Origin: Hypoxylon rubiginosum
Taxonomy: Eukaryota; Ascomycota; Sordariomycetes; Xylariales; Hypoxylaceae
Direction: 5' to 3'
Length of the DNA: 64,000 nucleotides
Assembly (NCBI GenBank): GCA_902806565.1
Contig: CADCXA010000021.1
Span: 1,550,001-1,614,000 of the forward strand
In this document: one piece after another, positions 45,267 to 55,891 of the stretch
How positions within the stretch are numbered: the first letter of the stretch is position 1
Layout of the letters: the number at the start of each line of letters is the position of its first letter
Translations under genes and position numbers: made by a program
Notes under the pieces: generated by a model
Told to the model about the DNA's origin: nothing
Database searches by the model: none
The model's input: the letters and a program-made list of their open reading frames with translations, nothing else

Positions 45267-46199
45267 CTACAGGAACTTGGACGCCAGACCAAGAAGACTC
45301 GAACTCGAGGATCCCGAGCTTCCTCCTTGGCTCTTCATGTACATCTTCAGGGCCATCTCGCCGGCCTTCATCACGGCGGTATTCTTGCTACTATCACTAG
45401 ACACCTTGCCTTGTGAGGCCTTCTGGTCGAAGAGCTGCACAGGTGATTGGAAGGATTAGCTGACAGCCCGAAATACGCCCAACAAGTTAAAGCTCGAACA
45501 TGACAATATGATACGTACCTTGCTAGCTTCGGCCATGGCCAGACCTACGAAAGCGCTCTGACTGGACGTCTCCTGTGCGACAGTCAGTTAGTTAATGAGT
45601 TCCAGACAATTCTTTCTTTTAAGATATAATTGAGCGTAGTAATCTATACCTGTGTGTTGCCGCTTTGGCCACCGCTGAACATCTTCAGCGCCTGCATAGC
45701 CGCAGCGGAACCCATACTCCTATCGTCTGCCTCATCATCGTCGTCTTTCTCGAAGAAACGCTTGTGCTGCTTCACGGCGTCTTCCTCGTCGACGTCTTCT
45801 TCTGCTAGAGACTGCTTCTTCTGGGTGAGCGCGCCTAGCAGGCTCGAGAATAGGTCGCTGTCGCCAGAGCTCCCCGCGTGCCGGCTCGCGTGCTCGGAGG
45901 CCCCGCGTAGGTCGTCGTCGTCATCGCGAGGGTAGCCGCCTCCGGCGGGATAGGCACCACCTTGTGTCACTAGTGGTTAGATGTTAGACCGATATTTATA
46001 GTAAACTACACCGGAATCCGTGATCTATCATGAACTTTGGGGTGTGAAGCCAGCTACTCACTGTTGCCGCCGAAATCTACGTTACATTGGGAGCGGTTAG
46101 CTGCTGATCTGGGCCCTGAACATCGCATGCGGGGCAGAAAGTATCGTTAAGCGTACCTTGCTGTCTCTCGTCGTTGTCGTCTTTTCCGATGCCGAACAT
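45267..46199 (-). CDS. Small DUF7721-type fungal protein, five exons
   Basis: Exons on the minus strand are 46199-46157, 46076-46062, 45969-45650, 45572-45519 and 45434-45267, together 199 residues. Exon 2 is a 15-nt microexon encoding the join DFGGN. All introns have GT..AG borders, and CTAAC-type branch sites precede most acceptors. The protein begins MFGIGKDDNDERQQDFGGN. It has a low-complexity Gly/Asp stretch, then the family core: LAEEDVDEEDAVKQHKRFFE, SAAAMQALKMFSGG, QSAFVGLAMAEASKLFDQ and AVMKAGEMALKMYMKSQ, ending LLGLASKFL. This pattern matches proteins annotated DUF7721 in Pezizomycotina as I remember them. The function is unknown. No signal peptide or membrane helix is seen. It may be a small cytosolic, partly disordered stress-type protein, which is a guess. 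Confidence 0.85.
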
Positions 46200-47310
46200 G
46201 TTGATGAATTTATTGTGGAGCTTGGTATATCAAATTGCTAGTTTGCAGCTCTCGATGAAGATTTACAGAAGAAGAAGAAGAAAAAAAGCAAAACCTAAAA
46301 CTTGGTACATAATACGAGAAATAGAGTCGCTTATATCAAGATCTCAACTCGAAACAGCTGCGTCAGAGCTACAGCAGACCAAGCTCAGCACTGCCTGGCC
46401 CATTGGACGATGACGTGTGCGGGGCACCGTCACTAATGTTTGGGGGCTGCCGGGGCCTGGACTGCCCTGGAACTGGAACATACCTCCAAAGAATCCACCC
46501 CTATGTCTTAGTAGACGGTTTATTTCATATAAATCCCGTAATTGCACACACGCGCACCGTAATGCTTTTGATATACGAGTGTCTCTCATAAATGCATACA
46601 TGAATGATCACCCAATCGTGTTGAGAATCAAGGATCGTTTCTTGTCTGAAACTCCAAGATACTTGCTGCCAACCTCGTGTTATCCACACAACACGCATCT
46701 CGCTTCGGAGCAGCTGCATATAGCGAGTATGAATGGTTGAGAGCAATGGAGCCGTCCGTTTCAGCTCTCTTCGTACGACCTTATCAAACCCCTGTGGCTG
46801 AAATATCCCGTCACTTATCACTTACTTCTTTCTCACCGATTCTTACTTGCGTGTCTGCTAGATCATGCACCACGCAAGTGACGCGTCGATCAAGGTAGAG
46901 TACATAGTAATTCCGAATAATAATGACATGTCATTACTGACGATAGCCCATCTGCCCGTGTGGGCACCATTTTATCTAATGTGGGACACTACCCAGATAT
47001 CATCCTATCCTACGATTCTTAACAGCCTCGAGCAAAAGAACAAAAGTTTTGTTCAACTGAAGTCGCGGGCACTTCCTATCTTATACTATCTTAAACTATC
47101 TTATACTACCTTATCATAGCCATTCGTCACGTCCGACTTCAAGGCTAGATAGATAGGTAGATAGCATTCGTCGAGTTACAAAACAGGTAGGTCGTTAACA
47201 TTCTTCTGCTTAAAAGAGGTCCAGCATGTCCGTTCGACACTGTAACCCCACGTTCTCTCGCTCTCGCTCTCGCCACATGTATTTGTCGCACCATTCCACA
47301 ATCCGAGACC
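46200..47310. other. Divergent intergenic region
   Basis: This region lies between the DUF7721 gene and the FAD monooxygenase gene. The purine-rich AGAAGAAGAAG stretch near 46266-46285 belongs to the DUF7721 leader. Short TCTTATACTA repeats lie at 47077-47116. A 19-codon uORF (47277-47336) overlaps the monooxygenase start. No further gene is supported. Confidence 0.55.
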
Positions 47311-49110
47311 ATGCCAGAAAGTGCCGCATGCATTGACGTTCTCATTGTCGGGGCCGGCCCGGTGGGTCTCATCACGGCGTTCCAGCTCGCCAAATTCGGT
47401 GGCGTCTCCGTCCGCATCGTGGAGAAACAAGCCAAGTCAATGCAAGATGCATACGGCCGCGCCATCACACTCTTCCCCCGGACAAGCGAGATGTTGGACC
47501 AGCTCGGCCTTGCCGATGAGCTACTACAGAACTGCTTTGCTTGCCGCGACACAGTCACCTACGATGCCCACGGCCAAGAAGTCCCCGGCCGAGGTTGGAG
47601 CTTTATGAATCACATGACCGACACGACGTTTGATTTCGCCCTGGTCCTCAGACAGAAGTTCCAAGAGGAGATATTTCGAAATGCAATGAAAAAGTACAAC
47701 GTGCAAGTGGAAGCGCCCGTCGAGCTCACATCTGCCGGAGTTGATCCCGATACCCCTCCAACAGGCTACAGGGTAAGGGCAGTTCTTCTTGACCATCGCA
47801 ATGGACATCATGAGCAGGTGAGATGCAAGTACTTGGTTGGTTGTGATGGAGGACGTTCATCGGTTCGGTCCATGTTCGACATCCCCTTCGAAGGCTCTAA
47901 AACCGAGGACAAGTGGGTGAGAATAGACGGCCAGATCACCACGAATCTGCCGAAGCCTCGAAGCTACTGCTCGATTGAATCTCCGACGCATGGAAATGTG
48001 CTGTGGGCTGCGCTGGATCACGGGGCGACAAGAATAGGCTATGCTTTCACTGACGATCGAGCCAATGCATATCCCAAGTTCGACGAAGCTGCCGCGGTTA
48101 AGGAGGCCATTGCTGCTGTTAAACCCTTCCACATTGAATTTGATCGCGTCGACTGGTGGACGATCTACACGGTAGGACAACGTATAGCTAAGACTTTCTT
48201 TCTTGATGGATGCATCTTCCTGGCCGGTGATGCTTGTCATACCCACTCGTCAGGCGCAGCTCAAGGGATGAACACTGGTATTCACGATGCGGTGAATCTC
48301 GCTTGGAAGATGAGTCTCGTCTTACGCGGTCTAGCGAAACCCAGCCTCCTCGAGACATATCAAGCAGAACGGCTCCCGAATGTCCAAAGGCTCATCCAAT
48401 ACGACAAGGACATCAGCCGGCTCATGACGAATCGCCTTCCCGAGGGCTGGCAAGGTGACCCGGATGCCGACGTCAATGAAATTTTGGGGAAGCTCATGGA
48501 AGAAGCCGGGTCCTTCAGTAGTGGACTCGGCATCTTCTATGATATTCAGGAAGACAATCCATTAAATGTGGAGAGTTCATTAACCAGCACCTGGAAGCTC
48601 CCAGTCAAACCAGGGATGAGAGGGCCAGATATCAAGCTCTATCGCCCCGGAACGTTTGAGCCTACACGGCTGATACGCGAGCTACCCAACGAGGCATCCT
48701 TCAGCGTGCTCATTTTTGCCGCAAGTTCTTCCACAACTTATAACGAACCTGCTGTGCCGGGACCAGTATATCTTCAAGACTCGCCAGTATTACAGCCGCT
48801 AGTTGCTCAAGGTACGCATTTTAAGCTAATATCAATAAAAGTAGGCTGATAAGAAGAGATAGGGTGCCTGAGATTCATCACGATCCTTCCCGAGCGGGCG
48901 CCTTCACCGTACGAGTTACTCGGAACTAATCCTCTCGGCCGCGCCTATTATGATGCCAAGGGCGATAACGAAGCGTATCGGCGCTATGGAATCGGCCCAA
49001 GTGGCGGTATTGTAGTCTTGAGGCCGGACGGCTGGATCGGTACATTGCTTCCTCTTGGGAAAGAGGCGTTGTCTGAACTTGAGGGTTATTTTAGCCGTAT
49101 CTTCTTATAA
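47311..49110 (+). CDS. FAD-dependent aromatic-ring monooxygenase (phenol 2-monooxygenase-like)
   Basis: Two exons, 47311-48811 and 48863-49110, flank a 51-nt intron and give 582 residues. The N-terminal Rossmann motif is DVLIVGAGPVGL at about 8-20. The DG motif (VGCDGGRSSVR) lies near 174, and the GD motif with FAD-ribityl contacts (FLAGDACHTHSSGAAQGMNTG) near 306-327. The substrate-binding domain is of the PF01494 type. The spliced C-terminus (GCLRFITILPE ... LRPDGWIGTLLPL) forms the thioredoxin-like domain that ends phenol hydroxylase-type enzymes. Such proteins hydroxylate phenolic or polyketide rings with NAD(P)H and O2. The substrate here is unknown. It lacks a targeting signal and is probably cytosolic. 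It opens the accessory-looking right third of the window. Confidence 0.93.
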
Positions 49111-51274
49111 GGAGGTTCTTATAGGCTACACTGCGGTATTATCTATCCGACTATTATGTGGACATGCTGTACAGTAACGGTTACTGTATTGAGCAAAGTA
49201 TAAACTTGCGATGGCCACCTCATTCTTCTGATGTCCTAACGCTTCAGATTTATGAGGTATGCCGTCGTGATGAAGGAGTAGGCTCATAGTAAGATAGGAA
49301 TGAGTATCGCCGTTCATGATATCCCATGATCAGCTATATCTAATCCGACTTGCTCCAGCACAGGTATCTACATAGGTAGTCACAAATACCACAACACAAA
49401 AAGTCATGATAAGAAACATCAAACTATTGCTAGTCTTTAGTATTATGATGGGTACGGTATCGATCCATATTGAGTTTATCTCGTAGGTATGCGAAAGTTA
49501 CCGCAGCCGTATTGGTACAGCCCCCCTTTTTGATCAACGTGCCAGGCCTTAAGTCTTGTTACACAAGCCTAGCCCTTACTATCCGGGAGGTATCGCGACC
49601 CCTAGGATGGCGGTATTGGGTGCTTATGCCACCAGGGGTATCGGAGGTGGATATGCCATGTTCCCTTATCCGACGGGCTTCTTTGTCTGGCATTCCTGTA
49701 TATACGAGGACATTCGTAGTGGCTGTTAGGTTCATAGCTCCTTGTGCAACAACGTCGTTATATCGCTCATCGCTTGGACTGTCTCGTGACATCAACGCAA
49801 CTCCAAGCCAGCCCTCCTCGTAGATGCTTAGATGCCGCCCGAACCCCCCTCTCTCGGTCGGTGCTCGGGATCGAGCAAAGCCGTCTTCGCGGCTCGCTAT
49901 CTCGTGATCAATGGATAACTGCTTCGTTCCGCTTCGCCTCGCGCAGCAGAAGGAAGCGCATTTGCGGTTAGGCATCTCGTTTCGTTCTGTCTTCGAAAAG
50001 CTGGTCAATGTTGGGCGATGCTCTCGATAGCAGCACGGTAAGGACGTGGCTTTCCAGGACCTCGCCTGCTGGAGACTTGCATCTTCCGTGTCAGCTTTCT
50101 TTAGAAAGTTGGTAGAATGCTGTCACACCAAGGAAGGCTAGGCCGGGTTCAAAGTCATCCTCTTCGATTCACCTGGGGTTGGGTCTGGAAGTTCGTCAAC
50201 CTTGTCATCCGGAGTCTCCGTACTTATGGAGCCCAGTCTACCTACCAACATCTGAGCTGCTTTGAGACGGTTGCTGGTAATCTTTACGAGAACGGTGTAT
50301 TTATTGAAATAAAGGTGATATAAGGAGAGCTTGGGGTGGGGAGTAGGCCCCGATCTTGGAAAGCTTCGAGGATATACTCCTTTGACGAATTCGGGATCGC
50401 CTGCTGGCGATAGCTTATTTTAAGAGGAAACCCCTGGCCAAACAAATGAATACGGCCCATTTACCTCTCTTCCCTTGATTTTGGCTCTTTCGGTCTTCAC
50501 TTTAATGGACATTGTCAATGTTTCTTTACATCGATCAGAATAATGGGAGAAGCTGGGGGCGAGGATAGTAATCCTTGACATCTTTACCCGCGCACCTGTC
50601 CTTGCATAGGAACGGATATTCTCTTTGGTTTTTTTGGGAGTACTCTTCTATATAGTCATATTTGGTAAATGATGGTATGAGTGAGTATCTCCTTCTCGCC
50701 TGAATTACAAGTTATATACCCGTAGGAGAGGTGTGCTTCCGACTAACAAAGCGTCTTACAAGCTGCTGTGCTCAATTGCTATTGAACACATCAGAAACAA
50801 AAGGTAGTTTCCAATAGCATTAGTTTGACAATCTGGTCCCCCTGTAGGTGTATGGACACTGAACTAGCCATATATTGATGTTGCTATTGCTGAGAGGTTG
50901 GTCCTGGTGTGTGAAAGCTGCTTGGGTAATGCCATTGAGGAAGTTCACATGTCAATGAAGTTTGGCGAATCTAGAGATTGGGCCGTGAATGCTGATTTAA
51001 GTAGGTGTTTACGTACAAAACTCACATGAGGCTCCAGCTCGGGCAAAAAAAACCTGTTTGATGCATGCAGGCGATGTCTAGCGAAGCATTAATCCACGAA
51101 TGGAAGGTTGGCAACACAAGTCCAGGGGATCTGAGGTGGTATGATAGTGGAACGACGGAAAAATTATCTTAGTAAATTCAGAAGCTCATTAGTGTACCAA
51201 TTCCGGCTTCTATGTTATATGTAGTCTATATCCCTAATTGTCTATGTAGGTACCCAGGTATCAATCCTTGTTTC
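49111..51274. other. 2.2-kb intergenic region with possible decayed gene
   Basis: No intact gene can be supported. Around 49480-50330 the sequence has longer open frames and balanced composition on both strands, but starts are non-ATG and no motif is recognised. It may be a decayed gene or transposon fragment. The stretch 50330-51270 is plain intergenic DNA with the MFS gene's 3' flank at the end. Confidence 0.45.
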
Positions 51275-52981
51275 TCATCCCGTGGTTTCGCCCTCCTTCT
51301 CCGCCAGCTCCTTGCGCCACCGCATGCCCCTCTTCACGAGCAGATACAGACAAGGAGATAGAATAATGTAGAGTACTGCGATGATCGAGTACGCCTTGCC
51401 GGGGCCGACGCCCTGGATTAGTGGGTCGATGGCGGCGGCCATGGCGGCGCCGAGCAGGAACTTGATGATGTTGTTGGAGGCGCTGGCCGCGCCCGTCTTG
51501 CCGGGCCGCACGTCGGCGATGAGCGCGTTGAAGACGCTCGTCGTGCTCACGAGGCCGAGGCCGAGCAGGAACACGAGCACGCAGATGACGCCGACCGAGG
51601 CCCGGTTCTCGATGGCCCAGCCCCACGCCGTGATGACGACCATGCTGAGGATGAGGGGCGGGATCGCGACCTCGATGCGCGCGCGCTCGATGGGGAAGTT
51701 GGCCAGGTCCATCTGCCGGTCCCGGTCGACCGTGATGCCGAGCTTGCGCGCGTGCCGCCGGTAGTTCCAGTTCATGCTCTTGCCGACGATCAGGACCGAG
51801 CAGATGGACCCGACGGCCATGGGCAGGTAGATGAGGCCGACCTTGAAGCCGTCGAAGCCGTAGAGGTCGCCGAACAGGGTCGGCACCGCGGTGGCCACGG
51901 CGTAGACGCCCGCGAACACGAACCCGCCGTACATGAAGAGGAGGCAGAGCTCTTTCTCGCAGAGCAGCACGAGGGAGGTCAGGAACTTGGACCACGCGAA
52001 ACTGACCTTGGGAGCCGGAGTAGCAGCAGCAGCGGCAGCAGCGGGAGCAGCAGCAGCCTCAGGGTCGGCGGGCGTGTTGCTGCTGCTGTTGCTGTTGCTC
52101 TCGGCGTCGGAGGCGTCCTTCTTGGCGCGGCGGCGGCCCCGGCACAGCTGTAGTAGGGTCTGGTTGCGCCTCCGGGGCAGGATGGAGCCGTCGCCGACGA
52201 CCATGCGGCAGGTCTCGGGGAAGAAGGCGACGAGGAGGAGGAGGTTGACGAAGGCGCAGGCGGCGAGGAACCAGAAGATGCTGCGCCAGCCGAGGTACTG
52301 GGCGATGGCGCCGCCGATGACGGGGCCCAGGCTCGGCCCCAGCGTCACGGGCACGGCGATGAAGGCCGTGTACTGCCCCCGCTCGGCGCTCGTCGCGATG
52401 TCCGCCACGACGCCCTGGCACAGCGCCTGCGTCGCCGAGATCGTCGCCGACTGGAAGCACCGCAGGCCCAGCAGGCTGCCGTAGCTGTCCGACTTGGCCA
52501 GGCCCACGTTCGCGACGATGTACAGGATGAAGCAGGCGAGGTAGGCCGGCCGCCGCCCCGCGCTGTCGGCGAACCCGCCGATGAAGATGGGCGTTACGCC
52601 CTGGAGGATCATGTAGCTCGTCACGGTCAGGTTGATCCGGGTGATGGAGACGTTCAGGTCGGCGGCGGCGATGTTGAGCGCGGGCAGGTAGATCTGGGCG
52701 CTCCACGACGCGAAGAGGGCGCTGAAGGCGGCGCTCAGGACGATCAGCCGCTTCTGCCACTGGTTGTAGACCGTGAACCGGGGCGGGATGGCCTCCTCGG
52801 CCGGGACGGCGTCGATGGACTCCTTCTGCTCCGACTCCGACTCGGCACCGACAAGCGTGACGATGGTATCGCCGCTTACCTCGCTAGGCCGCTTGGGCTC
52901 GTCCGGTGGGTCGATAGGCACCACGACGGAAATATCCTTCTCGACGACGACGGCATCCTTCTTTTCTTCCATGACTTGCAT
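51275..52981 (-). CDS. MFS drug:H+ antiporter, DHA1 (12-TM, Qdr/Dtr-like)
   Basis: One exon encodes 568 residues. A cytosolic acidic N-terminus of about 75 residues is followed by twelve predicted transmembrane helices. Motif A is visible in the loop between TM2 and TM3 (GGFADSAGRRPAYL), and antiporter motif C in TM5 (GPSLGPVIGG). Both are typical of the DHA1 family. A long central loop after TM6 holds Ser/Asn- and Ala-rich low complexity (about 275-325, with a seven-Ala run). The second half includes GFKVGLIYLPMAVGSICSV and SNNIIKFLLGAAMAAAIDPL. Relatives export drugs, polyamines or cell-wall precursors by proton antiport. The substrate cannot be read from sequence. It sits between an FAD monooxygenase and a citrate synthase-like gene, which suggests export of a cluster product (inference). 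The whole gene is strongly GC-rich. Confidence 0.93.
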   Translation of the reverse strand: MQVMEEKKDAVVVEKDISVVVPIDPPDEPKRPSEVSGDTIVTLVGAESESEQKESIDAVPAEEAIPPRFTVYNQWQKRLIVLSAAFSALFASWSAQIYLPALNIAAADLNVSITRINLTVTSYMILQGVTPIFIGGFADSAGRRPAYLACFILYIVANVGLAKSDSYGSLLGLRCFQSATISATQALCQGVVADIATSAERGQYTAFIAVPVTLGPSLGPVIGGAIAQYLGWRSIFWFLAACAFVNLLLLVAFFPETCRMVVGDGSILPRRRNQTLLQLCRGRRRAKKDASDAESNSNSSSNTPADPEAAAAPAAAAAAATPAPKVSFAWSKFLTSLVLLCEKELCLLFMYGGFVFAGVYAVATAVPTLFGDLYGFDGFKVGLIYLPMAVGSICSVLIVGKSMNWNYRRHARKLGITVDRDRQMDLANFPIERARIEVAIPPLILSMVVITAWGWAIENRASVGVICVLVFLLGLGLVSTTSVFNALIADVRPGKTGAASASNNIIKFLLGAAMAAAIDPLIQGVGPGKAYSIIAVLYIILSPCLYLLVKRGMRWRKELAEKEGETTG

Positions 52982-55891
52982 GTAGCTGCAGTAATCCGGT
53001 TGGTTGCAGGGTGGCCCGGGGCCCGAGAGCTGCTTTCACGGGAGGGGGCTATGCTGAGAGGCAGCAGCAGTAGCGGCAGCAGCAAGCAGCCAGGTTTGAG
53101 AGATTGTTTATTTTATTTGTTCTCCCGCACGCAACGCACCTTAGAAAACTCCCGGTGGGTTGAGCATCTTCTAAGAATTATAACCAAACTTTCGACTCCG
53201 ATCGTTCAAAGACGTCACCTTAGCAGACTTTAGCTTGCGATAATAGCTCGTCAGAGGCGAAGGACGGTCCTCGGTAGATGGTAGATGGATGGCACTAGAC
53301 TCGTACCGTCTCGTACGTCTCGCAGTCTTCGGAATGGGCTCGCCAGTCGGCCCTTCGGACGCATCGATATGAAAAAAAAAAGCCTAGATTGTGGCTCATG
53401 CTGGGGACCTCTCACTCTCTTCTTCCCTTTCTTTCGCTTCTGGAAGTCTTGGCGCCACTGATGGGCTTGACAGCAAAGGCAGCATGAGGCGATGGCCAGA
53501 ACCTCTGCTGACAAGGGCCCCAAGTACGTAAGAAAAAGACCAAGCCTAGGCTTCGAGCTGTGGCCTGTCATCCAGGCGACAGGGGGGTCAGGGGTCCAGT
53601 CAGGCACAGCAGTCCTTGACGGCGGGAGATTCGGGATCAGCGCAGCGTAGCAGTGATCCTGGAATCCCAAGTTGAGACGACCCACTGCGACTGAAGTGTC
53701 ATGCTAGGACCTACAAATACGTTCCAGACGGCCAGCCCTACATATCCCTCAAGCACGATACATAAGGTAGGTGAGCTCATCGTTCGACCTTATCTCTGTG
53801 CTACTGCTACCTATGACACTTTCGTACAACTGATCCGTGGATTGCTGTATACAGCATCCCTCCGAGCTGGAGCTGGATCATGGACCATGGACCGTGGATT
53901 GTGGTCTGCTACAGGCACGAGCCGATGATGACGGGATCTCTCTAGCGTACTAGGCCTCTACCATAGTACATGGCTATGGCTGATCATTGCCCTCTTGTCC
54001 GAAAAGGAGCGCGTGACCTTTTCGCGACCTGGCAACGCTTGACTGGGTAAGCATAGATTTCCTAACGACGTTCATATAAGCGGTAGCAAGGAAGGTGGGA
54101 TTATTATTATTATTTTCTTTTTCTTTTTTACCATTCTGGCCGACTCTCTGGTACCGTCATCTTTTGAGTACGGTACCAAAAAAAAACACCGATATATGAG
54201 AACCCCATCTCACAATCTAGAGAATGAAAATGGAATTCAGCTCGCGGCTGACCACCTCTCTGACCCTCTGACCGAGACCGTGGGTAGATGAATCCTGGAT
54301 TGAAGGAATACGGGAATGGGGGACCACAACCACACCGGTAGAGAGAAGCAGAGCAACGACGGCACGATGTGCTGCAGCGCATCATGCAAGAATGAAATCG
54401 GGATTAGAGTATATCTCGCGTCTGTGTGTCTTATGCTTCGTTCGCTACTATGTAAGCCGGCCGTTGGGTTTTGGGGGGAGGGGGCGGGAAAAAAAGGGGG
54501 GCTACTGCTCGTGTTGTCAGACATGCATTTTGTTGTATAATTACGGACGGCATCGTTGACAGCCGGAAAATGCGACGTTGATTCAAGGTTTCTATGTCGA
54601 ATAGGAACCTGGCCCGCGGACGGATCTACCCTAGTAACATGGATACATAGTAATATCGGCGTGGATCGGTTATGAAGCTACTTTTAGCTCTACTCCCCCC
54701 TTGGGTATAGATTTTCATAAGGATGCTACTATGCGGGACCGGAATAAAAGTCACACCTAGGTGTGGAGTACAGGGATTTATGTGTCCCGTCTCCTTTCGT
54801 CTTTTATATTTATTTCCTTTTTTCTTATTCGCTTTCCGCATCACCATCACTACGACGCACCCAACACTCCGGCTGAACGGGACGATGTTACATTTATACC
54901 GATCCTGTAATCCCGCAACTGCACGATGATAAGGCCCATAAAATTAGGATAAATTTACGACCGTTCTATCGGCAGTATCTCCGCTTCCAATGACATCTAA
55001 GACATAGATTGGCGACAGGGCTTGGTTGGACGCCTTGCGAAGGCACACGCCCCCTTCCCTGTCCGTCCTCTCCACCCCCTCCCTTGCCTTCCCTTGCCCT
55101 CCCTTCACTTTTACCCCATGTCCGTACCCCTGGATAATGAAAATTTCTTTACCCAGAGTTTCGGTCTCTCTGGCTCTGTTCGAACTTAGCGCGCCAATCA
55201 AAGGTCATGTGGGCGGGAAGGTGTCTGGGCAAGCTGGGGCTGAATCTTGGAAGTTAGGAAGCTGGAGGGATGGGCGAAGGATGCTTGTAGCCTGGAAAAA
55301 AGGCGTTCGGATCGTCGGGTGCAGTGGTTTGTAGGATCGGGAAAGCGAAGTGGGGGATGAACTCCTCCTCCATCAAGTCGGCCATGATCAGCGGTAGCCT
55401 CGTGCCGAGATCTTCAGGCCCCGGATCCGCGCGTCGTGAACAGGTTAGCCTAACTGATAGCGTCTTCTCGGGGCTAAACCAGCCTCAGATATGGTAGGGT
55501 AGGGCGGCGTCGAAGCAGCTCGCCCTGCTCGTCACCATCAAAGAGCGAAGGCTTCTAGAAGTCCTTTAACCGGGTTGGCATCACTGCTAAATATGGTTTT
55601 GTACGACAATCTACTGCATGCGGCACGCATGAGGGACAGATCTCAATAATACAGAATCCGTGAAAGAAGCATGGTAAATTAGGCGGTAGCTATACCAAGC
55701 GACGCAGACGCAGACGCAGTTCCAAACCAGCCCGTACCATTACCAGGTACCCGTCTATGTACATTCAACTATCTAAAGGGTGATTTTCAAGATGCGCCCG
55801 TCTCATCATCATTACATGGGCATATTCCTTTTTTTATTTTTATTTTTTTTTTACAAAGGGGTATTTGGACTTATCTAGGTTCAATTCCCCC
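52982..55891. other. 2.9-kb intergenic region
   Basis: No gene is supported. The MFS promoter lies at the left end. Open frames at 53251-53685 and 55026-55334 have no family features and biased composition (Pro/Arg or C-rich tracts). A G-quadruplex-capable stretch is at 54473-54501, a palindrome ACACCTAGGTGT at about 54755-54766, and a T-rich tract with a TTTTTATTTTTATTTTTTTTT pattern (55830-55852) near the citrate synthase 3' end. Confidence 0.55.
54473..54501 (+). repeat. G-rich tract with four G runs
   Basis: Runs of G6, G5, G3 and G6 are separated by A, C and seven As, which fits the consensus for an intramolecular G-quadruplex. It lies in intergenic DNA with no nearby start codon, so a regulatory role is unlikely. 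Confidence 0.7.

Noticed and set aside
53251..53685. 144-codon minus-strand frame
   Set aside because: No motif, no plausible splice continuation, and biased Pro/Arg composition.
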